Shown here: piece after piece, positions 1 to 9,729 of the stretch
How the letters are laid out: each line of letters opens with the position of its first letter
Numbering within the stretch: position 1 is the first letter of the stretch
Source of the DNA: Isoetes taiwanensis
Taxonomy: Eukaryota > Streptophyta > Lycopodiopsida > Isoetales > Isoetaceae
Assembly (NCBI GenBank): GCA_021234155.1
Contig: JAJEKV010000010.1
Span: forward strand, 4,436,871-4,500,870
Length of the DNA stretch: 64,000 bases
Direction: 5' to 3'
Notes under the pieces: generated by a model
Told to the model about the DNA's origin: nothing
What the model saw: only the letters and a program-made list of their open reading frames with translations
Databases searched by the model: none
Translations under genes and position numbers: made by a program

Positions 1-370
1 TGTAGGGAATTTGGAATCTCCTTGAACCGAGGAAAAATGTACTTTTGTGGTTACACATGGTGTTTTGTTAGGTTTTGTTGTATCGATACATGGACTTACG
101 ATTGACCCACACAAAACTTCTAAAATCCTTGATTTGCACCTCCAACGAAAGTGTTAAAGAGTTGCAAGCTTTCTAGGGCACGTGGGATATCATAGGCGCT
201 TTATTGATCATTATGCACAACGAGCTTTGCCACTTACTAAGTTGTTGCGAAAATCAAAGGAATATAATTGGAATGATGCATGTCAAAAAGCATTTGAAGA
301 ACTAAAATTAGCCTTAGTTAAATCACCCATTTTAAAGTCTCAGATTGGTCTAAAGAATTCCATGTGTTGA
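1..370 (+). pseudogene. Ty3/gypsy reverse transcriptase, 3' end (thumb region), frameshifted
   Basis: The window opens inside the pol gene of a Ty3/gypsy LTR retrotransposon. The first codons read EFGISLNRGKMYF, the conserved segment that follows the catalytic YxDD block of gypsy RT. The stretch from 182 to 370 (YHRRFIDHYAQRALPLTKLL, then WNDACQKAFEELKLAL) is the RT thumb and connection that leads into RNase H. Frames shift between 50 and 180 and again near 364, so the gene is broken here. RT would copy the element RNA into cDNA inside a virus-like particle. The catalytic part lies outside the window to the left. Assignment to Ty3/gypsy is firm; the lineage is not settled. Confidence 0.85.
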
Positions 371-765
371 TTGATGCATCAAACTATGCTATAGGTAGCA
401 TTTTATGTCAAGTCGATGAAAAGAATATCGATCATCCCATATTCTATGCAAGTAGGCAATTAAGTAAAGCCGAGCGTAACTACTCTACCATCGAACGTGA
501 AGCACTTGGCATGATTTTTTCGATCCAAAAATTTAGGCATTATCTTCTTGCTAATGAATTTGCATTTGTTGTTGACCACCAACCCTTGAAGTATTTGATC
601 AACAAGCCTTGCCGCACGGGAAGGATTGCTCGTTGGTTGTTGTTATTGCAGGAATTCAAGTTCCGAATTGTTGTACGAGCTGGGAAGATACATTCAGCAG
701 CTGATCATTTGTCAAGAATTTCAGGACCAAAAGAAGAAGGAGATATTCGCATTGTTTGCGGATGA
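364..765 (+). pseudogene. Ty3/gypsy RNase H domain
   Basis: This frame carries the RNase H that degrades the RNA strand of the RNA-DNA hybrid during reverse transcription. It starts with LIDASNYAIGSIL (first catalytic Asp), continues with NYSTIEREALGMIF (Glu), then FVVDHQPLKYLI (Asp), and ends with AADHLSRI (last Asp). All four acidic positions are visible, so the domain itself looks intact. It is out of frame with the RT segment before it (overlap at 364-370) and with the integrase after it (shift near 745-765). It contrasts with the RNase H-like domain of the array at 9.7-22 kb, which has lost these residues. Confidence 0.88.
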
Positions 766-2080
766 AGTACTCTTTTCTCGTAGAAGTCAGACCGAATGGT
801 ATGAATCTATTGCGTCTTATTTATCTACAGGGGAATTTCCAGAAGGTATGAGTGTTGTTGGTAAAAGACGATTAATAATTCAATCAAAGCCATATACACT
901 TGTTGCGGGTCAATTATATAAATTAGGTCATGATGATGTGTTGAGACGATGCATAATGCCACATGAAATTAGAGCTGTGTTGCAATCATGTCATGATGGA
1001 CCTAGTGGTGGGCATTTCTCTATAGATACTACTATTAAGAAAATTCTTCAAGCTGGATTATGGTGGCCTAAATTGCATGCTGATGTTAGGGAATATGTTA
1101 GACATTGTGATGTATGTCAAAGGGTGGGGAAGCCTTCTAACAGAGACGTTATGCCTTTACATCCAATAATGCCTATTTTGCCTTTTGAAAAATGGGGAAT
1201 CGATTTTGTAGGACCAATCAAGCCATCTGCTATGCATACTGGTAATAAATATATTTTGGTTTGTACTGACTATGTTACCAAGTGGGTGGAAGCACGTGCG
1301 TTTAGGGAAGATACGGCCAATAATGTGGCTATATTCTTGTACGAAAATATCATAACACGTTTTGGCTGTCCTTTGGAATTGGTCAGCGACAGAGGTAAGC
1401 ATTTCCTTAATGATACTATTGAAGCTTTAACTAATAGATATGGGGTGAAACATAGAAAGACAACTCCATATCATCCACGCGCAAACGGCCAGGTGGAGCG
1501 TACAAATAAAACTCTATGTACCATAATTACCAAAATTTGTAATGCCAACCGCACAGATTGGGATAAACGCCTTTTCGATGCGTTGTGGGCCTATCGCATT
1601 GCACATAAAGTTACAACAAATGCTACACCTTTTAAATTAGTATATGGGCAAGAAGCTATAGTTCCTATTGAGTTAGAACTCCCATCCTTGAGAATTGCTA
1701 TTGAACATAAATTAGACTGGGATGGTAGTTTGCAAGCAAGACTAGCACAATTAGAAGCTCTTGACGAAAGCAGACTGTATGCTTATATGTCACGAGAAGC
1801 AATTCAACAACGTCGCAAAGCATGGTATGATCGGCATCGAAACAATAAGCACTTCGATAAAGGTAACTTAGTTCTACTTTATGATAGTAAGCATTGGAAG
1901 AAACCGGGTAAACTCAGGATGCGTTGGAAAGGTCCTTATATTGTTAAAGAAATATATGATAATGGATCTGTATTACTAAAAGATTTTGCAGGAAATGAGC
2001 TTCCCACACGAGTGAACGGTGCGAGACTTAAAGTGTATCACATGTCAAAAACTAGCGATCATCCTTCAAATAAGGTGTAG
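745..2080 (+). pseudogene. Ty3/gypsy integrase
   Basis: The integrase of the plus-strand element inserts the cDNA into the host chromosome. The HHCC zinc-binding domain lies near 985-1125 (GGHFSIDTT followed by HCDVCQRVG). The DDE core follows: Asp in WGIDFVGPI near 1200, Asp in LVSDRGKHF near 1385, and Glu in NGQVERTNK near 1495. The C-terminal domain ends with KPGKLRMRWKGPYIV and a last stop at 2078-2080. No chromodomain is present, which argues against a chromovirus. The frame is open from about 745 to the end, so only the junction with RNase H is broken. The frame can be read back to 626, but that part overlaps RNase H and is a shadow. The hairpin and polypurine tract follow directly. Confidence 0.88.
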
Positions 2081-2114
2081 TATTCATCGGGACGATGAAT
2101 AACTAAAAGGGGGG
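2081..2114 (+). promoter_or_regulatory. Stem-loop followed by polypurine tract
   Basis: One base after the integrase stop there is a perfect 9-bp inverted repeat, TATTCATCG (2081-2089) and CGATGAATA (2093-2101), around the loop GGA. It is followed by the purine run AAAAGGGGGG (2105-2114). A purine run here is the expected primer site for plus-strand DNA synthesis. The stem-loop recurs in other elements of this window (see findings). Confidence 0.7.
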
Positions 2115-2129
2115 TAGTACTATTGTTAT

Positions 2130-2162
<33 letters not shown>

Positions 2163-2950
2163 AAATAAAGAAGCAATAAAAAATCATTTTTTCTGATAAT
2201 CCATCAGTTTGTCTTCCATTATTATATCAAATTCATCTCATTTTCTATTCTCTCGCTTCACATCAATCCATTAAGACTGCCAATCAGCCCCGCATCAAGG
2301 CAGCATCTTGTTTGTTAACTAATTTGGTTTCCATTGACAGGTGCATTTGCTTTTTCTCCATCAAAATCAATCCATTTCATTGTACACTCATCCATCCCAT
2401 TCAATACATCAAAGTCTGCCATATAAGCTTTACCATCAGGCAGCAACTATTGTACTAATTTTTTGATATTGTTACCATGACAGGGTCATCTGCTTTTCTC
2501 CATGATTATTCAATTCATTCATCTACACTCATTCATATCCTTCAACTCATAAAGTGCTGCAATCAGCTTCACCATCTTAGCAGCCATATGCTCTACTAAC
2601 GTTGTTTTTTCGCTGCAGGAGCATCCTTTTTTCTATCATTTCATGTTCATCTATTTTTAGTTGGCCTACCAACCATGTCCATTGTTTTCTTTATCGTTGT
2701 TTTCCCATTTCCCATATTGCTGGCCATTTTCCCATCCCAGCAAGTCCGTGTAGTAAAAGAGTCCAATAAACAAATAATCCAAAAGGTAGAAGGAAGAGTG
2801 GGGGGATGGAGCGCCATACTGAGGTTGCAGTAGAGAGAGAGTCCTGACCTAGATGGGATTTGTCACCCTTGGAATGATTACATTATGTGAAGCCATAGAA
2901 TCGCCGATGGAGGCAATGGTTTGGAAGAAAATATTTTGATCATGAAGAAC
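2115..2950. other. Non-coding stretch after pol, with an A31 run
   Basis: I see no gene here. A run of 31 A residues fills 2131-2161 and is followed by pyrimidine-rich sequence. The part from about 2800 (GGAGCGCCATACTG and onward to GAGGCAATGG near 2920) matches, in reverse, 41010-41130. It is therefore 3' internal sequence shared with the folded-back gypsy element there. The A run could be a replication slippage product or the tail of a short retroposed copy; no target duplication was found to prove the latter. Confidence 0.5.
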
Positions 2951-2960
2951 AAGCTTGAAG

Positions 2961-2998
2961 AACTCGTCGGGACGTCGAGTTTTTTGTAAGGGGAATAA
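2961..2998 (+). promoter_or_regulatory. Second stem-loop and polypurine tract before the 3' LTR
   Basis: AACTCGTCG (2961-2969) and CGTCGAGTT (2973-2981) pair at eight of nine positions around the loop GGA. The purine-rich stretch TAAGGGGAATAA follows and abuts TGTAGAACG at 2999, the likely LTR start. The same arrangement is found in reverse at 40814-40851. Confidence 0.65.
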
Positions 2999-4016
2999 TG
3001 TAGAACGAATAATTTGTTCAGAATTGTGCATTTTGGGTGAAAACGTGATCAAGCGAGCAATGCCACGTGATCTTACCATGTTAAATTGCATAAAAATGGC
3101 ATATTTGGCATATTTGAATGTTATTTGAAGATGTAACCTTGAAGGATTTATTTTTATAATAGTGGAAAATATGGGAAGCTAAGAAGAGCATATTTATTTA
3201 ATCTAACGGTGGAGATTTATGGAAAACTAATGGTGGAGATCAAAAGCCCTATTTCGAATTGAAAAGGCATAAGGCAAAAAAAAGGGTTACGGTTGAACGA
3301 AAGCGAGAGGAAGGAGGAGCCGACCCGAGTAAAGGAGAGGGCCGACCAGCAGAGACGAAGGCATTGGAGAAGTCACGGATTTAGGGCAGGAGATCGGATC
3401 CCAGGAAGAGGCAAATCGTGATCATTTGGGAGTATACCAGATCAGTGCTTGGCAGTAGTTCCAAACATATCAGAGCATTCCGATTCGAGCGGACCATCAT
3501 TTGGAGCAGAAGCAAAGATCCGAAGCCATATCCACCCGGATAAGGTACGCACATAGCGCATTTAGGGAGGCCGACCATTATTTTGTTAGAGAGCGTGAAA
3601 AGCGAAGCATATCGAAAGCGAGCATTCAGGGGAAGATCCGACCACAACAGAGGAGCAGAGCAGTGCAGAACATGTAGCAGAATCATGCTGAAGATCTTCT
3701 GATACATTTCGTGGCTGTTTATTCATGCTCAGAGATAAGTCTATCAAGTATTCTGCTATTCAATTTTTAAAACTATGAATGTGATTCTTATTGTCAAACT
3801 GCCTGTGATTATGTCTTGTTTATGAGATAAGTGCTATGGATATTTGGTGTACTCAGATCTGAAACTATGGAATATAACTCTGGTTCATTATATATTACTT
3901 GTTATGAAATGTTTCCTGTGAATCTTTAAATCCTTATAGCTATATATCTGGATACCAGGGTTCAATTCCCTGTGTATTGATAATGAATTATCTGCTGGCT
4001 ATATTGTTCCTACACA
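2999..4016 (+). repeat. 3' LTR of the plus-strand gypsy element
   Basis: The stretch starts with TGTAGAACG right after a purine tract and ends with CCTACACA near 4014-4018, giving TG...CA termini about 1.02 kb apart. The sequence right of it is unrelated (hAT transposase on the other strand). The 5' LTR is outside the window, so length and borders cannot be checked by comparing two copies. No gene is visible inside. Confidence 0.55.
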
Positions 4017-4018
4017 CA

Positions 4019-4495
4019 CGAAAACCGTTTACAGGGACCTAGGTTCAACTTCCGATGACCCTTTCCCTTGGTGCAACGTCCTCGAGACGTGTTTCTTCTA
4101 GCCCTTTCTCTGTTTGTCAAGGTAAAGCGCGAAGGTGAGTTCGTTGGATCACGTAGACCAGTCAAGTCATCAACTGCATTGCTCGGACCTGGCCTTTCTG
4201 TATCAGACTCCTCGGTATCCTCGCTGTCGGCTGACTCGTCTGAGAATATGGCTTGGCCTATATCATCTTCGTCATCAACGAAGTGGGTACGTTGAATGTC
4301 TTCATCAACATGGTTTGCAGCATTTATTGCAAGCAGCTCGTCCTCACTGTCTTCGAAGCTGTCCTCTTCCACTTCGGAATCTGCATCCATGAAAGGAAAC
4401 TGTAGCTTATCGATTGCAGATGTACCACTGTTGCGATTCAATAGCCACCAATTGGAGAAGTTGTATACAAGTTTGCCTGCCTTCTTATGTAGCAA
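4019..4495 (-). pseudogene. hAT transposase C-terminal fragment
   Basis: The reverse strand reads LLHKKAGKLVYNFSNWWLLNR, which resembles the end of the hAT dimerisation region in plant BED/DUF659 transposases (pattern R-x-EKLVY-x5-N-x-RLL). An acidic tail follows (DADSEVEEDSFEDSEDELL and further Asp/Glu-rich stretches) and then a basic stretch near 4030-4110. The LTR at 2999-4016 cuts the reading frame at its end. On its upstream side it meets truncated gypsy sequence at about 4496-4509. It may be the missing C-terminus of the hAT gene at 28560-30470, which has the same orientation and stops before this region. That link is inference. Confidence 0.5.
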
Positions 4496-4508
4496 GTTTG
4501 TCTGCCTT

Positions 4509-5620
4509 CAAAATGTGACATGAGAGTTTCCCTACACAGGGCATCAGCCTCAAAATTCTTTTCTCTTGGGATATGAGTGATCCTCCATGAAGCAAAACTT
4601 GAGAGCACTCCCATTGCCTGATTCTTCAAAAGCTCCATATCTGCATTTTTTGTTTGATAATCCCCTGAAACTTGTCTGCAAATTAATTGTGAATCACCAT
4701 AAATATGGATATTGGCAATATCCATAGCTTTGGCTTCTTGAAGACCTGCAATCAAAGCTTTATATTCTGCCACATTAGAAGTGACTTGAGGAAAAATTCT
4801 CCCTACCTTAGCTAAGAGTTTGTGAGAAGAATCTTTCAAAATAGCAGATGATGCAACATTTAGTTTTTAGAGATACCTCCATCAAACCATAGAAAACCTG
4901 TTGGTCCTTGTTTTGGGGAAGTGCACACTCCATAATAAGGGGAACCATTTCATATTTTCTTGGTTTGGTGTTTTTTAACCTGTAAGATCCCAAAGGCTCC
5001 TCAATTAGCATTTCTTTAATAAAGTTTACCTCTTCTTTGGAGTCATAGGAGCCTTCTTGGTTGTAAATAGTAGCAGTTTGGGAGCCATTTGAGATGGTAC
5101 ATCTCCCTTGAGACCAGACTGGCCTAGCATCCACAGTAGCTAGCCATCTCCTCCCTAAAAGTAGGTCATAGATATCAGATTCATCTCCTATATCTTCAAA
5201 AGCCACCACAATAAAGTTAGCAACTACAGTTATGCCTTCTGTATTAACAGGCACTTTAGTCACCACACCAATAGGAGTAATTTTAGCATTATAAAAAGAT
5301 CTTAGTAATATGGAAGCTCTCCTGTCCACCTCGAAACCACACTTCTTCATAATGTGATATGGCATGATGTTTAGGGGAGATCCCCCATCAAGTAATACAT
5401 TGGAAAAGGTAAAACCTCCTAGAGCAACTGAACATGTAAATGCTCCAGGGTCTTCTTCATTCTGTGCTAGAATAAGATCAGTGGCATCAGTGAAGTTTAT
5501 ACAAGCATTTAATTGTTCACCACTAGTTTGCTGAAGCACTCTTTTTCTGTAGCTGGGTGCAATCTTTAACAATGTGAAAAGATCCACACTCACCTTAGAG
5601 TTTTTGAGCAAGATATCCAC
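4509..5620 (-). pseudogene. Array copy 1: protease and archaeal-type RNase H, truncated
   Basis: This is the last, incomplete internal copy of the Tat-like array. Read from 5620 downward, it holds the aspartic protease (NVLLDGGSPLNIMP, later DLLLGRRWLA) and then the archaeal-type RNase H (NVAEYKALIAGL, IYGDSQLICRQV, NFEADALCRE). The copy stops at about 4509, just before RT, where it meets hAT-like sequence. A frameshift at 4860-4870 and an 8-base deletion near 5670 (relative to copy 3 at 23960) separate it from gag. A 16-base near-repeat (AAGGCAGACAAACTTG / AAGGCAGGCAAACTTG on the minus strand) at 4470-4508 marks the junction. It cannot be functional. Confidence 0.8.
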
Positions 5621-6960
5621 TTCATCAAGGTCTTGGTCTTTCTTACCAAATTTTTGCTGTGGAGGTGGAGCTGAGGTATTTCCATTGTAGGTGAGGGAGA
5701 CCTAGTTGTGGGATGCCTACTCGATTCAGCATGTGTATTGACTTCATTCATTCTTCTGGTTTGCACTACCATAACTTCTTCAGTCTTGGGAGCTTCTGTA
5801 GCCTGAATAAACCTTATTGAAGTACTTGGTTCAGTAAATCTCACAGAAGGTTTAGGTTCTGACCTTTTTTCTTGTTCCTGCTTGGCAAAGTATTCTTTAA
5901 CAGCACATTTAACATCAGTATGACCAACTTCTTTACAGAAAGAACAAACAGGACATTCTTTTCCAAAGTGGCCTTTCCTATTACATTTAGGACACACTTG
6001 CCAATAGCAAATTTCTGATGGATGAGTATTCCTATTGCAATGGACACATTCAGGGTAAGTTTTACCTGTTCTTGCAGTTTTGAGCTCAACTAGTTGTTTG
6101 GTTAACTCTGCTAAAGCCTCAGTAACCTTAGATAGGTCTGATTTAACCTCTGCAACTTGAGAACTAACTTCCTCCTCCTTAGATTTCTTCTTCTCTTTTT
6201 GTATGGCATACACTGGAATGGAAGGGTGATGGTCATAATGTGCATCAGTAGCATCAGGGTAAAAAGGATCATGGCCATGGTGGGAGATATGGTGCTTATC
6301 AGGCAAGGTAGAGAGCATTTGAGTCAGATCAGTAGTTTTGGCAAAGACTTTGTATATGGAATCAAATCCTTCAGCTGCTTGGATCTTAAGCAATTTTCTT
6401 TGGATATCTGGTCTTCTTTCCAGACCATTGATGAAAGCATTTACTAAAAAAAGTGTGGGAATTGTGACCTGTGCTCTTTGACACCTGCTCATAAATGTGC
6501 TAAATCTTTCTTTGTACTGATTCACACTCTCCCCTGCATGTATAGAAAAGCTTTGCAATTCATTAACCAAATCTTTGGGAGCAGCTAACTTACCAAACCT
6601 GTCCAGAAATTTCTTGACGAGTTCATCCCATGAGGTGGTACCCATTAACTTCTCATAAGTTAACCAAGCACCAGCTTCACTCTCATCTTTGAAACATTTT
6701 TCAAATTCTGAAAGCTTGCATCCTTTCTTGAAACCATAATCCCTGTAATAGTCTTCAAATATTCTCAAAAAATGGTTAGCACTCATGCTGGAATCAAAGG
6801 TAGGCAAAGGAACAGGGACATTCAACTCAAACTGGTATGGCATGTTCTGGAGTAAGCTAGTTGAGAAACTTGAAGGCAATGGCCTTTCTCTGCAATAATC
6901 TGATACATCAACATCTTCCAATGGTTCTGATTCTGCTGGAAATTTTTGCTTTGGAGCCAT
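5590..6960 (-). CDS. Array copy 1: gag polyprotein part
   Basis: Gag forms the virus-like particle and packages the element RNA. I start it at the ATG at 6960 (MAPKQKF), which is conserved in the other two copies at 15115 and 25256; an in-frame ATG at 6999 lies between the primer site and this one. Roughly residues 60-190 are the retrotransposon gag fold (AWLTYEKLMGTTSWDELVKKF). Residues 255-295 are charged and probably coiled. Residues 305-352 hold three zinc knuckles of the form C-x2-C-x4-H-x4-C (CVHCNRNTHPSEIC, CPKCNRKGHFGKEC, CSFCKEVGHTDVKC). Copy 3 shows that gag runs in frame into protease and RT, so gag-pol is one long frame. Here an 8-base deletion near 5670 ends it early. Confidence 0.85.
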   Translation of the reverse strand: MAPKQKFPAESEPLEDVDVSDYCRERPLPSSFSTSLLQNMPYQFELNVPVPLPTFDSSMSANHFLRIFEDYYRDYGFKKGCKLSEFEKCFKDESEAGAWLTYEKLMGTTSWDELVKKFLDRFGKLAAPKDLVNELQSFSIHAGESVNQYKERFSTFMSRCQRAQVTIPTLFLVNAFINGLERRPDIQRKLLKIQAAEGFDSIYKVFAKTTDLTQMLSTLPDKHHISHHGHDPFYPDATDAHYDHHPSIPVYAIQKEKKKSKEEEVSSQVAEVKSDLSKVTEALAELTKQLVELKTARTGKTYPECVHCNRNTHPSEICYWQVCPKCNRKGHFGKECPVCSFCKEVGHTDVKCAVKEYFAKQEQEKRSEPKPSVRFTEPSTSIRFIQATEAPKTEEVMVVQTRRMNEVNTHAESSRHPTTRSPSPTMEIPQLHLHSKNLVRKTKTLMKWISCSKTLR

Positions 6961-6980
6961 GAGTTCTGAGATCCAGGAAT

Positions 6981-6998
6981 ATCTCGGTAGGACCTCCA
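6981..6998 (-). promoter_or_regulatory. Primer binding site, copy 1 (tRNA-Gln-like)
   Basis: Three bases inside LTR1, the minus strand reads TGGAGGTCCTACCGAGAT. By my recollection of plant tRNA-Gln 3' ends, this is complementary at about 16 of 18 positions. The same site lies next to LTR2 (15136-15153) and LTR3 (25277-25294). Confidence 0.6.
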
Positions 6999-7001
6999 AA
7001 A

Positions 7002-8954
7002 TGTTGACCCTAAACCTGGCTTATAGGTCAACCACAAGAAACCAATTCGAGTTTTCACTCAAATTGGGGTTAGGACCTCCAGATCACTTAAGGTGATCAG
7101 TCTATGCAAGAAAATTCCAAAGATAAGTTCAAAAAGTTTGAGTTCTATACCTTTCCCATTTTCAAAAAATGACACCTTTGCCAAAACAATTGTGGTGTTG
7201 GAATGCAGATCGATTTTTTGAGTCAGATGCTGTAGACTTGCTCAAAAAAGTTGTAGGTAACCCACAGTAAAGCCTCTGACCAAGTCAGAGATTTAATCTG
7301 TGAGTTATTCGAGCTCAAAGTGAGGTCAAATTTTGGTCAATAGAGGTCAAATGTAGAAAACAGTGATCAGAAATTGAGATCTGGAGTTGCCAATCACTTT
7401 TGTGAGAATTTCCAAAGTAGATAGGTTGCAATGGTGCTAGGGAAAGCAGTCAAATCCTCGTTTGGAGGTCTAGAAGTATTTTTTGTGACTGGATTTGGCA
7501 AAATACAGTCAAAACTGTTCAAACCCGAGAGCAATTCTTTTGAATTTGAGCTATACTTGGTATTTTTGAATGATTCCAACTCCTTTGGCTTTCTTAACAC
7601 CCAAGGATAGGTGGCAGATAGGCCAAAGGTGCTAAAAACACTCAGGGATTTTTCTATAGATTTGTTTGTGGCAAGAATTGCTAAGGTAAATATCAGAGAC
7701 AAATTCGACAACTTGACAGTCAATTTGGATTGATATGAAGGTAAATAGATCAAGATAATAACTGATAAGGATGCTTCATAGCTTCAAGTACAAGAAAATA
7801 ATCATCAAAAGTCATAAGGTAATTTCTGAAAGTAATGTCAACTAAATCTTGTAGATCCACTTGAGGGGAGCTCAAGAACTTCAAGGATCGTCCAGATCTT
7901 GCTCAGCAATGATCAATGTATGATCTGAATACTTCTGGGCCTTCAAAATTTTCTCGGATCCAGTTTTCCCATATATATTTTCAAATTTAGTGGTTCCAAT
8001 ATCTTAGGGCTTGATTTGTGGTTCATTAAGTTTAGGAGGAGCGGGAATCCAGTAATAGCAGGGTTAGGAAGGCGGTAGAGTCGATCCTGGCATGATTTCA
8101 GCAGTTCCAGAGATTTAGGGTTCATGGCCGTAGATTTCGTGGAAGTTCCGCTGACACGGTTGGCGTATTTCCCTTAGATATCTTTGGGAATATTCCCGTA
8201 TTTTGGATTTTTTTGAAAGTTTTACCATGGTTCGAAGTCAAGGCTTATATTTTCTTGAAGTTTGATGCAAGCTTAGACCATGGTATCGAGCGTCCATATC
8301 CAAATTTGAAGTTTTTAGGGCCATGGAACCAATTTGAGGGAGTTGGGAACCAATAAGGGTGTAACCATAAGGCAAGAGGTGAAAAAGTAGAGGTTGGCCA
8401 TGGGGGCAACAAGGACTCATGTGGATGATGGAGATGGAAGGTAATAAGATATGGATGTAGAAAAAACAAGGTCCATGACTTAAGCAAAGTGTGGAGTAAG
8501 TGTTTATGGCAAGGAAAAAGCAAATGTGGGGGGCAATGGTGCAAAAGTGGTTATGAAGAATGAATAAGGAAGATGTCATGGGAAAATTAACAAATGATGG
8601 TAAGATAGGTTGGGGATATAAGAAGGGAAAAATGGCTAAGCAAGGTGACAAGGGTGGAACCATATAAGGGAATCTTCCAAACTTTAACTTCCAAACTTCG
8701 AGCAATGTCTTCCAAACTTCATAACCCAGAATCTTCTAGAGCATATTCCTGACTAAGCATTTGACTTCAAATAAAATACCTCTTGTGAAGTTTGAACCTT
8801 GAGCACTGTTTGACTTGAAGCGTGAACATCTTTTGACCTTCATAGCAATGTTGAGTGACAAGAATCTTCCAAGCTTTGACCTAGTCTTCTAAAGTGAATT
8901 GACCTAGTTTGAACATATAGATCTCCATTAGCATGTTGCCCTTTGGGGGCAACA
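7002..8954 (-). repeat. LTR1 of the Tat-like array
   Basis: This is a 1953-bp terminal repeat of the minus-strand element. On the plus strand it runs from TGTTGACCC to GGGGGCAACA, so both ends are TG...CA. It is nearly identical to LTR2 and LTR3. It sits between the primer site of copy 1 and the integrase side of copy 2, so it serves both. A TATA-like AATATATAT lies near 7971-7980 on the transcribed strand. The several short reading frames inside it are not conserved features and I do not call genes. Confidence 0.9.
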
Positions 8955-9729
8955 TCTCACATAAAACAAAAGAATGGCTGGTCCCCTCAGCCATAAAGGG
9001 TCTTCAATCTTGTACCAAGGTGCTTGAGTGAGAATCATGGTAGAGAGAGAGTGTAATGTGCAAGTGTTAATGGAATAGAAATGAATGTGGTGGAGGGGGG
9101 ATGTGAATGGAATATGATAAGTGAAAAAGAATGAGAATGAATGTGAATATGATAGGATAATGATGGAAATGGAGTGTATGGGGGGGAGGAAAAATGTGAA
9201 AATGTTGAGGTCTCGCCAAAACAAAAGAATGTGTGTCTCCTTAATATCTTCAAGAGCAACTCTGCTAGGATGGTGAAGCTGAATTGCAGAGTGCTTTCTT
9301 CCTGGGGAAATGAACAACAAGAATAAGAAGTTTAAATAGATGGCAGGGCTACTTATGGCAGATGAATAAAAATGGGAAAAGGGTGCACCTGTCATGGAAA
9401 CACACAAACTAGTTAATCTTAATACCTTGCAACTCTGCTATGGTGGTGAAGCTGATTTGCAGAGTGCCTTTATGGGAATGAGAATAGGAGTAAGAAGTCT
9501 AGATGAATAACAGGACCACTTATGGCAGGTGGATGAAGATGGAAAAAAGGGTGCTCCTGCATATGGCACTTGGTAAAGCATTAGTAATCACTATTTTTCT
9601 TGAGATCATTCATACTGTCCTCAAGTCAACCCAACCTACAATCATAAAATTAACCCATTAAAATAACATGCTCAAAGAATTAAATAAATCTAACTATGCT
9701 AATTCTACCATAGATTTTTTAAAATTTCT
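8955..9729 (-). other. Array copy 2: 3' untranslated stretch between integrase and LTR1
   Basis: No gene is visible. The plus strand is purine-rich (9010-9190). It contains an imperfect direct repeat of about 140 bp: 9252-9400 and 9428-9566 share GCAACTCTGCTA, GGTGAAGCTGA and CTTATGGCAG. The same layout occurs at 17111-17854. I do not see a convincing polypurine tract on the minus strand next to LTR1. Confidence 0.6.

Noticed and set aside
626-745. N-terminal extension of the integrase frame to 626
   Set aside because: It overlaps the intact RNase H in another frame and has no similarity to integrase.
3957-3973. CAGGGTTCAATTCCCTG looks like a tRNA T-arm
   Set aside because: No anticodon, D-arm or acceptor stem around it; it lies inside an LTR.
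7-4016. Plus-strand gypsy element as chromovirus
   Set aside because: The integrase ends shortly after the KGPYIV block with no chromodomain.
8238-8705. 155-codon frame inside LTR1 (also in LTR2, LTR3)
   Set aside because: It is a composition effect of LTR sequence; LTR3 breaks it with a deletion and no domain is visible.
8928-9407. 159-codon Ser/His/Phe-rich frame on the minus strand
   Set aside because: Reverse complement of a purine-rich simple stretch; low-complexity and crosses the LTR border.
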